This document shows, piece after piece, positions 15,260 through 22,362 of a DNA stretch of 42,890 nt. The number at the start of each line of letters is the position of its first letter. Position 1 is the first letter of the stretch. The position numbers and the translations under genes were made by a program. The notes below the pieces were generated by a model, which was not told the DNA's origin, did not search any database, and was given only the letters and a program-made list of their open reading frames with translations. This DNA comes from an uncultured Clostridia bacterium (lineage in GTDB: Bacteria; Bacillota; Clostridia; Christensenellales; Borkfalkiaceae): contig CANQFA010000011.1 in the NCBI GenBank assembly GCA_947597925.1, positions 1 to 42,890 of the forward strand. Reading direction: 5' to 3'.

Positions 15260-15880
15260 TTACTTTTTCATGGAATTTTCGGAATCGGTGGCTATTAAAC
15301 TTTCCGTTTCGGTTTTCAAGATCTCCGAGATCACGGCATCCCTGCTTTGCGGCGAGAGCGAAGAACTCAGCATGATCGCGGAATACAGTTGCTCTTCGCG
15401 TCCCGCTTCGTCACTGAGCTTGGAGACCTGTTTGAGCGTCGCGCGGTGGACGGCTAATATGATCCCGCTGAACATTTCCACGATTGCCGCACTGATTGCG
15501 GGGATCAACGCCACCAGCAGCTTTTCCTGAAACGCCAGCGTAATGCACACCGTGATCGCAAACAGTAACAGCCCAAAGACCGCGCTCATAAGCGCTAACG
15601 CAAAGGTCAGTTTAAGCTGCTTTGTGATCATCAAAAAGTATTCGTAATTCTCCTGATGTTTCGAAAGCCATATCTGCGCCGGCGAAGGCTTGACGGTATC
15701 TGCGGGGATCTGTCCCATCGCATCCTGCAATGCCGCCATCCGCGCATCCGCGCTCGCTCTTGTCGTCTTGCTCTCGTATTTTACATAGACGATAAACCCC
15801 ACGACCAAAGAAAACAACGCCCCGAGCGCGACCAGTGCGACTGTTATGATGAAGATGATCGTTGCCGAATCCGTATTCAT
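15260..15880 (-). CDS. three-helix membrane protein, possibly TRADD-N-associated membrane domain family
   Basis: 206 residues from the ATG at 15880-15878; GGAGG lies just upstream, so the in-frame TTG at 15892 is not used. Predicted helices are about 7-32, 91-115 and 121-144. A charged linker (33-90) contains SKHQENYEYFLMITKQLKLTF. A soluble C-terminal helix region (LKQVSKLSDEAGREEQLYSAIMLSSSL) follows. The paired second and third helices with the preceding QENYEYF and following HRATLKQVSKL segments resemble the cyanobacterial TRADD-N-associated two-helix domain (from memory, unverified). That family occurs in putative conflict or death-effector systems. It has its own TTGACA/TAAAAT promoter, sits in the AT-rich island and has no partner gene. 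Confidence 0.6.
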   Translation of the reverse strand: MNTDSATIIFIITVALVALGALFSLVVGFIVYVKYESKTTRASADARMAALQDAMGQIPADTVKPSPAQIWLSKHQENYEYFLMITKQLKLTFALALMSAVFGLLLFAITVCITLAFQEKLLVALIPAISAAIVEMFSGIILAVHRATLKQVSKLSDEAGREEQLYSAIMLSSSLSPQSRDAVISEILKTETESLIATDSENSMKK

Positions 15881-15921
15881 ATTTTCCTCCAAAACCGCGA
15901 TTTTGCGCGTCTTTTCTTTAT

Positions 15922-15950
15922 ATTTTAACGGTTTTTTCCGGTTTTGTCAA
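15922..15950 (-). promoter_or_regulatory. sigma-A promoter of the island membrane protein
   Basis: On the minus strand, TTGACA (15950-15945), a 17-bp spacer and TAAAAT (15927-15922). The leader to ATG 15880 is about 35 nt and has a GGAGG Shine-Dalgarno. Confidence 0.85.
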
Positions 15951-16030
15951 GACTTCCCCATAAAAATTGCCCTTTTACCTATCAAAAAATAGAAAAATCG
16001 TCCCTTCAGCGCGAAAATATCCCTTGCCCT

Positions 16031-16059
16031 TTGACTTGTCCATTCGCAAAGTTTGTAAT
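16031..16059 (+). promoter_or_regulatory. candidate sigma-A promoter of the first carboxypeptidase gene
   Basis: TTGACT (16031-16036), 17 bp, TGTAAT (16054-16059). The predicted start near 16066 leaves a leader of about 150 nt that contains overlapping hairpins and a terminator. No other promoter of similar quality is seen before 16219. Confidence 0.5.
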
Positions 16060-16102
16060 CACAGTCATAAAACGTATCTTTGACATGTGTTCCCGCGGTA
16101 GC

Positions 16103-16204
16103 GGCTCATCAAGTGAGCACTTGCGCGATCGGACATCTTTGGGGGAGGGACAAAAAAAGCCCTCCCTTTTTTGCGCCTCGGGGAATAGATCCTTTGGGAG
16201 GGGG
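16103..16204 (+). promoter_or_regulatory. attenuator-like leader of the first carboxypeptidase gene
   Basis: An intrinsic terminator (GGGAGGG at 16143-16149, CCCTCCC at 16160-16166, six T at 16167-16172) lies between the promoter and the gene. A second GGGAGGG at 16196-16202 could pair with the same CCCTCCC arm. Upstream, GCTCA/TGAGC (16103-16117) and CAAGT/ACTTG (16110-16123) form overlapping, mutually exclusive hairpins. This is the geometry of a transcription-attenuation switch. I do not recognise a known riboswitch or T-box. Confidence 0.5.
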
Positions 16205-16218
16205 CATACTGCGGACAT

Positions 16219-17346
16219 ATGAAAAGTTCTCTTCTTGCCGCAGTGCTCCTCTTTTCCGCCTTTTCGGGAAGTATTCCCGTGAGCGCGGAGACCGAAGTGG
16301 GCAAGGCGGCCTATGTGTGCGACTATGACAGCGGGAAGGAGGTCTATGCGCGGGAGGCAAGGCTCCATCTGCCCATCGCGAGCATGTGTAAGATCATGAC
16401 CCTCCTCCTCTCCTTCGAAGCGGCGGATGCGGGCCTTCTCTCCTACGAGGAGCCCATCACGGTGAGCGAACATGCCGCGGGGATGGGAGGCTCGCAGGTC
16501 TTCCTCGATGCGGGGCTATGCTATCCTGCGGGCGAACTCATCAAGACGGTCGCGGTGTGCTCCGCAAATGACTCCTGCGTCGCCCTCGCCGAGCGGCTTG
16601 CGGGGAGCGAGGAGGCCTTCGTCGCCAAGATGAATGCCCGTGCGCGGGAACTCGGCGCCGAGGACACCCTCTTTGCCAACTGCACGGGACTTCCCAAGGA
16701 GCCGCAGTACTCCTGTGCGCGCGACGTCGCCCTCATGCTGCGCGCCCTCCTCGGGCATCCCGCGTACTATCCATATGCCGCCGTGTGGTGCGAGGACTTT
16801 GCCCATCCCGACGGGCGGACGACCTCCATCACCAATACCAATAAGCTCACGCGGAGATACACGGGCTGTGACGGCGGAAAGACGGGCTTTACCTCGGAGG
16901 CGGGCTTCTGCCTTGCCGCGACGGCCAAGCGGGGGGAGACGCGCATCGTCTCGGTGGTCATCGGCGCCGACAGCTCGGAGGGGCGCTTCGACTATACCGC
17001 CGAGCTCTTCGACAGGGCCTTTGCCGCCTATGAGACCAAAGTGGTCCTCGGGGCGGGGGAGGTGGAGGCGACGGCCGACGTCTCGGGAAGCCGCAAAAAA
17101 CAGATCGCCCTCTTTGCCGAGATGCCCTTAAAGCTCTTCGTCAAGAAGGGGGAGGTACCCGCCTACGAGGTGGTCTTCGAGACGAAGAAGCTCCGTGCGC
17201 CCGTTTCGAAGGGGACGGAAGGGGGTGAGGCCGTCCTCTATGAAGAGGGGGTGGAAGCGGCTCGCGTTCCCCTCCTTGCAGGGGAAGAGGCACCCCGTCT
17301 CACCTACCTCGAGGCACTGCACGAGACGGCGCGAAATTGGCAATAG
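16219..17346 (+). CDS. dacF: D-alanyl-D-alanine carboxypeptidase (DacF-like)
   Basis: 375 residues. It trims the terminal D-Ala of peptidoglycan stem peptides outside the membrane. A signal peptide (residues 1-23, ending SIPVSA) is followed by the S11 peptidase domain. Motifs: S55-M-C-K58 (SxxK), S115-A-N117 (SxN) and K221-T-G (KTG). A beta-rich C-terminal domain (about 265-375) matches the PBP5-type tail. The nearest possible Shine-Dalgarno (GGGAGGGGG, 16196-16204) is 14 nt from the ATG, which is unusually far. The spore-like context suggests cortex or forespore wall maturation, but a vegetative role is possible. A second paralogue lies at 22355. Confidence 0.93.
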   Translation: MKSSLLAAVLLFSAFSGSIPVSAETEVGKAAYVCDYDSGKEVYAREARLHLPIASMCKIMTLLLSFEAADAGLLSYEEPITVSEHAAGMGGSQVFLDAGLCYPAGELIKTVAVCSANDSCVALAERLAGSEEAFVAKMNARARELGAEDTLFANCTGLPKEPQYSCARDVALMLRALLGHPAYYPYAAVWCEDFAHPDGRTTSITNTNKLTRRYTGCDGGKTGFTSEAGFCLAATAKRGETRIVSVVIGADSSEGRFDYTAELFDRAFAAYETKVVLGAGEVEATADVSGSRKKQIALFAEMPLKLFVKKGEVPAYEVVFETKKLRAPVSKGTEGGEAVLYEEGVEAARVPLLAGEEAPRLTYLEALHETARNWQ

Positions 17347-17351
17347 GGGAC

Positions 17352-17379
17352 TTTTGCAAAGTATTATGCGTGACATAAT
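17352..17379 (+). repeat. 28-nt dispersed motif, copy 3 (intergenic)
   Basis: Same length and fixed blocks as copies 1 and 2: TTTTGCA, AGTA at motif positions 9-12, GACATAAT. It matches each of them at 22 of 28 positions. It begins 6 bp after the carboxypeptidase stop codon and lies in the sense orientation. Confidence 0.65.
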
Positions 17380-17412
17380 CACCGATTTCGGGGAGGATGC
17401 CACGCATTTTTC

Positions 17413-17441
17413 TTGACCGAAGCGCCGCGGCGTGGTATAAT
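17413..17441 (+). promoter_or_regulatory. sigma-A promoter of lysA, predicted leaderless
   Basis: TTGACC (17413-17418), 17 bp, TATAAT (17436-17441). The lysA ATG at 17449 follows after 7 nt without a Shine-Dalgarno. No lysine riboswitch is possible in such a short interval. Confidence 0.85.
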
Positions 17442-17448
17442 CCTTGGT

Positions 17449-18780
17449 ATGAACTTCCACGAAAGAACGACACTCCGCGTCAACCAACAGGGCCGCCTCG
17501 AGATAGGCGGCATCGACTCTATCGACCTCGCGCGGGAATTTTCCACGCCCCTCTACGTCTACGACGGCGCCTACATCCGCCGCATGATGTCCGTCTACCG
17601 CGACGCCCTTAAAGAGTACGAGGGGGGTGGGCGCATCTACTACGCCTCCAAGGCCTTCTCCTGCATGGGGATGTACGCCCTCGCGAAGGGGGAGGGGCTG
17701 GGCGCCGACGTCGTCTCGGGCGGCGAACTCTTTACGGCGCTGAAGGGCGGGATGCCCGCAGAGGACCTCTGCCTCCACGGCAACAACAAGCTCCCTCGGG
17801 AAATAGAGGAGGGGCTGGACGCGAAGGTCGGCTGCTTTGTCGTCGATTCCCTCTATGAAGCCGACCTGCTCGAAGAGGGGGCGAAGAGGCGGAACATGCG
17901 CCAGAAGGTCCTCCTTCGCATCAATCCCGGGGTTGAGGCGCACACGCACGCCTATGTGCAGACGGCGACCCCCGACTCCAAGTTCGGCTTCTCCGTCGCA
18001 AACGGCAGCGCGGAAAGGATGCTCGCCGAGCTCCTCTCCCGTCCCCATCTCGACGTGTGGGGATTTCACTGCCATATCGGCTCGCAGATCTTCGAGAAGG
18101 AGTCCTTCGTGCTCGCCGCGGAGAAGTGCCTCGCCTTTGCCCATGACATGAAGGAGCGCCTCGGCTTTGTCCTTCGGGAGCTCAATTTGGGCGGGGGACT
18201 GGGCGTCTACTATGCGGAGGGAGACCGCTGTATCGAGCCCGAGGGGTACCGCGTGTATCTCGAGGCCCTCTTCGAAGGGGTGAAGAGGGGATGCGAAAGG
18301 TACGGCCTCACGCTGCCCCGCATCGACTTAGAGCCCGGAAGGTCCATCGTCGCCGAGGCGGGCATCACCCTCTATACGGTGGGCTCTGTCCGTGAGATCC
18401 CCGGCATCCGCAAGTATCTCGCGGTGGATGGGGGGATGTTTGAGGCGCCCCGCTATGCCCTCTACGGGTCCAAATACACCGCCGTCCTCGCAAACCGCGC
18501 GGCGGAGACGCCCACGGAGCGGGTGGCGATTGCGGGCAAATGCTGCGAGAGCGGAGACCTGCTCGGCGTGGACTTCCTCCTTCCCGCGGCGAAGACGGGA
18601 GACCTAATTGCCCTCTTCTCGACGGGCGCCTATCACTATTCCATGGCGTCGCACTACAACCGCAACCTCATCCCGCCCGCCGTCCTTGCGGAGGGGGGAA
18701 GGGCGGAGTACCTCATCCTGCCCGAGTGCTACGAGGACCTCACCGCGCGCGACGTCATCCCCAAATCCCTTCGGAAGTGA
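17449..18780 (+). CDS. lysA: diaminopimelate decarboxylase
   Basis: 443 residues. A PLP enzyme converting meso-diaminopimelate to L-lysine, the last step of the pathway. Motifs: YASKAF with the PLP lysine (about residue 59), WGFHCHIGSQIF, the phosphate-binding LNLGGGLGVYY, EPGRSIVAEAG, and CCESGDLLG with the catalytic cysteine from the partner subunit. The start is set by homology (LYVYDGAYIRRM follows shortly) and by the leaderless promoter. A terminator follows at 18808. Confidence 0.96.
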   Translation: MNFHERTTLRVNQQGRLEIGGIDSIDLAREFSTPLYVYDGAYIRRMMSVYRDALKEYEGGGRIYYASKAFSCMGMYALAKGEGLGADVVSGGELFTALKGGMPAEDLCLHGNNKLPREIEEGLDAKVGCFVVDSLYEADLLEEGAKRRNMRQKVLLRINPGVEAHTHAYVQTATPDSKFGFSVANGSAERMLAELLSRPHLDVWGFHCHIGSQIFEKESFVLAAEKCLAFAHDMKERLGFVLRELNLGGGLGVYYAEGDRCIEPEGYRVYLEALFEGVKRGCERYGLTLPRIDLEPGRSIVAEAGITLYTVGSVREIPGIRKYLAVDGGMFEAPRYALYGSKYTAVLANRAAETPTERVAIAGKCCESGDLLGVDFLLPAAKTGDLIALFSTGAYHYSMASHYNRNLIPPAVLAEGGRAEYLILPECYEDLTARDVIPKSLRK

Positions 18781-18807
18781 CCAAAACACAATATCTTGTT
18801 GGAGAGA

Positions 18808-18839
18808 ACGGAATTTTTACAAAATATTCCGTTTTTTTC
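18808..18839 (+). terminator. rho-independent terminator after lysA
   Basis: ACGGAAT pairs with ATTCCGT around an AT-rich loop and is followed by seven T. Its T run abuts the -35 box of the next gene. Confidence 0.8.
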
Positions 18840-18868
18840 TTGCCTTTTTTTGCGAGATGCGCTATAAT
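18840..18868 (+). promoter_or_regulatory. sigma-A promoter of the M50 protease gene, nearly leaderless
   Basis: TTGCCT (18840-18845), 17 bp, TATAAT (18863-18868). ATG 18879 is 10 nt downstream, so the leader would be about 4 nt. There is no Shine-Dalgarno. An in-frame ATG at 18867 overlaps the -10 box and cannot be used from this promoter. Confidence 0.8.
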
Positions 18869-18878
18869 GGATAGCGGT

Positions 18879-19568
18879 ATGGATTTCCTTTCTACCTTGC
18901 TCTATTACGTCGCGAGTTTTCTTGCCGTCGTCATCGTGCTGACGCTGCATGAGTTTTCCCATGCAGCCGTCGCCTATGCCTGCGGAGACCCCACGGCGAA
19001 GTGGAGCGGCCGCATGACGCTCAATCCGCTCAAGCACTTTGACCTCCTCGGCCTCATCTGCTTCACCCTCGTGGGCTTCGGCTGGGCAAAGCCCGTACCC
19101 ATCAATCAAAATAATTTCCGCCGTCCCCGCCTCGGACTCTTCCTCACCTCCGCCGCGGGCGTCGCGATGAACCTCGTGACCGCCGCCCTCCTCTTTTATC
19201 CGCTCTATCTGGTCGTCATCAGCTACCTTCCCTACAGCGCGGGCGCGGAATTTCTCTCCGAATTTCTCCTTCTGCTCTATCTCTACAGCCTGAGCTTTGC
19301 CGTCTTCAATCTCCTGCCCCTCCATCCGCTCGACGGATTCCGCATCGTCGATGCCTTCAACAGGCGCAGGGGACCCGTCTTCCGCTTTCTGCGCGACTAC
19401 GGGCACTACATCCTCCTCGGGCTGGTGGTGTGGAGCTTCGCCTGTGACCTGCTCGGGGGATACATCGCTTTCTTTGGCTATCTCGACATCCTGGGCTGGG
19501 TCATGACCTTTGCGCGCGATATCGTGGGCGCGCCGATACAATTTCTCTGGGGGTTGATTCCGTGGTAG
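18879..19568 (+). CDS. M50 family (site-2-protease-like) membrane metalloprotease
   Basis: 229 residues. The zinc motif HEFSH (HExxH) lies at residues 24-28 within the first long helix. The second metal-ligand region is NLLPLHPLDGFRI, matching the family's N-x-(x)-P-x-x-P-LDG pattern. GGYIAFFGY and other helices give about five membrane segments. Members of this YwhC-like group often sit directly before scpA-scpB in Clostridia, as here. Substrates are unknown. It overlaps the scpA start by 7 bp. It is not SpoIVFB by context. Confidence 0.88.
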   Translation: MDFLSTLLYYVASFLAVVIVLTLHEFSHAAVAYACGDPTAKWSGRMTLNPLKHFDLLGLICFTLVGFGWAKPVPINQNNFRRPRLGLFLTSAAGVAMNLVTAALLFYPLYLVVISYLPYSAGAEFLSEFLLLLYLYSLSFAVFNLLPLHPLDGFRIVDAFNRRRGPVFRFLRDYGHYILLGLVVWSFACDLLGGYIAFFGYLDILGWVMTFARDIVGAPIQFLWGLIPW

Positions 19569-20665
19569 ACATTCTCGAACCGAATGAAGACATCAAAGAG
19601 GAGCCTGTCGAAGAAGAGGACAAGCTCGAGGACGCACTCGCGCACGCTTCGGAGCGGGAGGCGCCCGATATCGACACGCTCATGGAGCGCTTCGCCTCCG
19701 ATGAAGGAGATGAGAGCGGCGAGAGCGAAGGGGGCGAAGTTCCCGCAGCCGATGCCGCCGAGGAGAAGGAGGAGCTCGTGCTCGACGAAGATGTCGCGCG
19801 CGAACTCGAGGCACGCAGCCGCCGCAAGAACCCCGAGCCCGTCTCGCAGGAGGAGCGCATCCGCTCCCTCACCGAGAAGTTCGACTCCGACGTCGACTAC
19901 ACGACCGTGCTCTCCAACTTCGAGGGGCCGCTCGATCTTCTCCTCTTCCTCATCACGAAAAATGAGATCCGCGTGGAGGATATCTTCGTCTCGCAGGTGA
20001 CCGAACAGTTCCTCGCCTATCTCAAGGGGCTTCCCTATCTCGACGTGGACAAGGTCACGGAATATCTCGTCATCGCGGCGACTATCCTCCGCATCAAGGC
20101 GCAGTCCCTCGTGCCCATGCTCGACGAGATGAATGAGTACTACGACGACTACGACGTGGAGGAGGACAAGAACAGCCTCATCCGCGCCATCGAGGAATAC
20201 CGCCTGCTCAAGGAGGAGAGCGAGAAGCTCAAGGAGCGCGAGACGGTGGGGTACTATTTCAAGGGGCCCGACCGCGATGTCGCCTCGGTGAAGACCGTCT
20301 TTTCTCTCGAGAGCCTCACCCTCGACGGCCTCGTGCGGGCATTCCGCGAGATCATCCTCCGCAACGAGGGAAGAGAGGAGGAGGCAGAGGTGCGCGAGAT
20401 CCCGCGGGACCAATTCACCGTCTCGCAGAAGATCCTCTTCGTGCTCGACCTCTTCCGCGACACAAAGGAGCTCCGCTTCGAAGAGCTCTTCGATCACGAC
20501 AGCACCCGCTCGGAGATCGTGACCACCTTCCAGGCACTACTGGAACTTCTCAAGCACCAATATCTGCTCGTCCGCCAGCCCGAACCGCTCGGCCAGATCT
20601 ACATCACCTTCAACGAGGAATCGAGCCACGACTGGGTGGGGCAGCAGATCGACGACTACGAATGA
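19562..20665 (+). CDS. scpA: segregation and condensation protein A with acidic N-terminal extension
   Basis: 367 residues against a usual 240-270. GTG 19562 follows GGGGG and overlaps the M50 gene. The kleisin ScpA itself starts near residue 112 (DYTTVLSNFEGPLDLLLFLI) and ends with the winged-helix region (QALLELLKHQYLLVRQPEPLGQIYITF). It bridges the SMC heads with ScpB in chromosome condensation. Residues 1-110 are a low-complexity, strongly acidic segment rich in E, D and A (EEPVEEEDKLED, GDESGESEGGEV). It continues without stops and keeps the local codon use, so it is probably translated. Confidence 0.93.
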   Translation: MVDILEPNEDIKEEPVEEEDKLEDALAHASEREAPDIDTLMERFASDEGDESGESEGGEVPAADAAEEKEELVLDEDVARELEARSRRKNPEPVSQEERIRSLTEKFDSDVDYTTVLSNFEGPLDLLLFLITKNEIRVEDIFVSQVTEQFLAYLKGLPYLDVDKVTEYLVIAATILRIKAQSLVPMLDEMNEYYDDYDVEEDKNSLIRAIEEYRLLKEESEKLKERETVGYYFKGPDRDVASVKTVFSLESLTLDGLVRAFREIILRNEGREEEAEVREIPRDQFTVSQKILFVLDLFRDTKELRFEELFDHDSTRSEIVTTFQALLELLKHQYLLVRQPEPLGQIYITFNEESSHDWVGQQIDDYE

Positions 20666-20690
20666 GCACAGCTCAAAAAGGGGAATCGTT

Positions 20691-21425
20691 ATGGAAAATT
20701 TGACCGATATCATCGAAGCCATTCTCTTTGCCTCGGGCAAGAGCGTGAAGCTCGCGGACATCTCCCAGAAGCTCGGCGTGACCGAGGCGGAGATCCATAA
20801 GGCGCTTGCCGACCTCAAGACCCGTCTCGGCGACAGCGGCATCCAGCTCCTCGAGTTCAATAAAAAGGCCCAGCTCGCCTCCAATCCGCTCTATAAGGAC
20901 CAGGTGGAGGCCGTGCTCACGCCCATCCGCGAGAAGGAGCTCACCCGCACCATCCTCGAGTGCGCCGCCATCGTCGCCTACAAGCAGCCCATCACCCGCG
21001 CGGAAATAGAGGCCGTGCGCGGCGTGAGCAGCGACTACGGCGTGAGCGCCCTCCTGGAGCTCGGACTCATCTATGCCTGCGGGAAAAAGGACGCCATCGG
21101 GCACCCCACCCTCTTTGCGACGACGGACGAATTTCTCAAGCGCTTCAAGCTCAACTCGCTCGAAGACCTGCCCGACTACGACGCCCTCATCGCCGCCATC
21201 AAGACGGAGGAGGAGCGCGACAGCTATCTCTATGCCCGTGAGGAGTGGGAGACCATCGACGCCGACAAGCGCTCCACCCTCGGCTCGGACAGGGCGCCCT
21301 CGGAGACGCCCACCGCCTCGGACGACGCGGACGACGACGGAGCCCCGCAGAAGAAGAAGGAGGGATACGACATCCCCGACTTCCTCGAGGGCATCGACCA
21401 CGACGACATCGTCAAGATCTCGTAA
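20691..21425 (+). CDS. scpB: segregation and condensation protein B
   Basis: 244 residues; AAGGGGAA precedes ATG 20691. Two winged-helix domains: residues about 1-80 (LTDIIEAILFASGKSVKLADISQKLGVTEAEIHKAL) and about 85-170 (TRTILECAAIVAYKQPITRAEIEAVRGVSSDYGVSALLELGLI, then ATTDEFLKRFKLNSLEDLPD). The acidic C-terminal tail (about 200-244, ending EGIDHDDIVKIS) is longer than in many ScpB proteins. It dimerises and binds ScpA in the SMC complex. Confidence 0.95.
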   Translation: MENLTDIIEAILFASGKSVKLADISQKLGVTEAEIHKALADLKTRLGDSGIQLLEFNKKAQLASNPLYKDQVEAVLTPIREKELTRTILECAAIVAYKQPITRAEIEAVRGVSSDYGVSALLELGLIYACGKKDAIGHPTLFATTDEFLKRFKLNSLEDLPDYDALIAAIKTEEERDSYLYAREEWETIDADKRSTLGSDRAPSETPTASDDADDDGAPQKKKEGYDIPDFLEGIDHDDIVKIS

Positions 21426-21435
21426 GGAAAGGCTT

Positions 21436-21464
21436 GCATAATTTTTCAAGGTTCGCTCATGATA
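21436..21464 (+). promoter_or_regulatory. candidate sigma-G promoter of ytfI-ytfJ, predicted leaderless
   Basis: GCATA (21436-21440) fits the sigma-G -35 consensus GHATR and CATGATA (21458-21464) fits the -10 CATNNTA exactly, with a 17-bp spacer. ATG 21470 is only 5 nt further and has no Shine-Dalgarno. In Bacillus ytfI-ytfJ is forespore-expressed (sigma-F), so a forespore-type promoter is in keeping. Confidence 0.65.
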
Positions 21465-21469
21465 GAGTC

Positions 21470-22048
21470 ATGGGCGAACTTTTTGTTTGGGCGACGTTTT
21501 TCGGTGCGCTCCTCTTCTTCTTTCCCGTCTTCGTGGGGGTCCACGGCTATCTCGACGGGGAGGCTGCCCGCATCTTCTTCGCGGTGCGCGTCTTCGGACT
21601 GCGCCTCGTCGGGGGGTATGCCGAGCCGCGGAAGGGGGGCATCGCCGTCCACCTCACCAGACATTTCGCCCTCTTTCTCGCCTATGACAAGATGGGCGAC
21701 ACGCGCAAGTATTTCGAGATCACGGACGGATTTCAGCTCATGAAGCTGCATGCTGTCGTGGAGACGGGGGGAGCGGACTCTGTCCTCGGGACCCTCTTCG
21801 CCTCCCTCATCGAGGCGGGCGGGGGAGCTGCCTATGCGGTCCTCGGGCGCCGCCGTCCCTTCCTCTCCGTGCGGAGCGACACCCTCCTTACGGCCCAACC
21901 CTGTCTCAAGGTGACGGCGGAGGCGGTCACCCTCTTCAATGGTCTCGTCCTCGTACTTGCGCTCTCAAAAAAGGTATTGGAGGCATGGTTAAATTGGATA
22001 AGAAAAAGGTCGACGGCATCATGGAAAAGACGGCGCAGGAGCTTCTGA
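21470..22048 (+). CDS. ytfI: DUF2953 protein, YtfI-like
   Basis: 192 residues from ATG 21470; the frame extends upstream but overlaps scpB. An N-terminal membrane helix (residues 2-23, GELFVWATFFGALLFFFPVFVG) is followed by a beta-rich region with FFAVRVFGLRLVGGYAEPRKGGIAVHLTR and a C-terminal hydrophobic stretch (TLFNGLVLVLALSKKVL). The call rests mainly on position: YtfI precedes YtfJ in Bacillus and many Clostridia. It overlaps ytfJ by 64 bp, an unusually long overlap, so the true end or the ytfJ start could differ slightly. Role in the spore unknown. Confidence 0.7.
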   Translation: MGELFVWATFFGALLFFFPVFVGVHGYLDGEAARIFFAVRVFGLRLVGGYAEPRKGGIAVHLTRHFALFLAYDKMGDTRKYFEITDGFQLMKLHAVVETGGADSVLGTLFASLIEAGGGAAYAVLGRRRPFLSVRSDTLLTAQPCLKVTAEAVTLFNGLVLVLALSKKVLEAWLNWIRKRSTASWKRRRRSF

Positions 22049-22362
22049 GGCTCGCGGACGTCAACACGGTCATCGGGAAGCCGATGTTCTCGGCGAGCGG
22101 GGCGCAGATCATCCCCTTTACAAAGGTGACGATGGGCTACCTCTCCGGCGGAGGGGAATACGGCGAAGTCAAGGCGGTCAAGGAGGACGAGAGCTTTCCC
22201 TTTGCGGGGGGCGCGGGCACCGTCGTCCACCTGAAGCCCGCGGGATTTCTTATCGACGACGGCAGGGAGTGCCGCGTCATCAAGATCACCGAAGATCCCC
22301 TCGACGGGGTCATAGAGAAGGCGGGCGAGCTCCTCAAAAAGTATACGGAGAGAGATGATTAA
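21985..22362 (+). CDS. ytfJ: GerW/YtfJ family spore protein
   Basis: 125 residues. Diagnostic stretches are DVNTVIGKPMFSASGAQIIPFTKVTMGYLSGGGEYG and VVHLKPAGFLIDDGRECRVIKI, typical of the YtfJ (GerW) family needed for efficient spore germination in Bacillus. The ATG at 21985 lies inside the end of ytfI and is preceded by GGAGG (21978-21982, AAAAAAGGTATTGGAGGC). It overlaps the next gene by 8 bp. Confidence 0.92.
   Translation: MVKLDKKKVDGIMEKTAQELLRLADVNTVIGKPMFSASGAQIIPFTKVTMGYLSGGGEYGEVKAVKEDESFPFAGGAGTVVHLKPAGFLIDDGRECRVIKITEDPLDGVIEKAGELLKKYTERDD

Noticed and set aside
16060..16219. T-box or known riboswitch before the first carboxypeptidase
   Set aside because: No T-box sequence (GGTGGNACCGCG) and no riboswitch core that I recognise; reported only as an attenuator-like leader.
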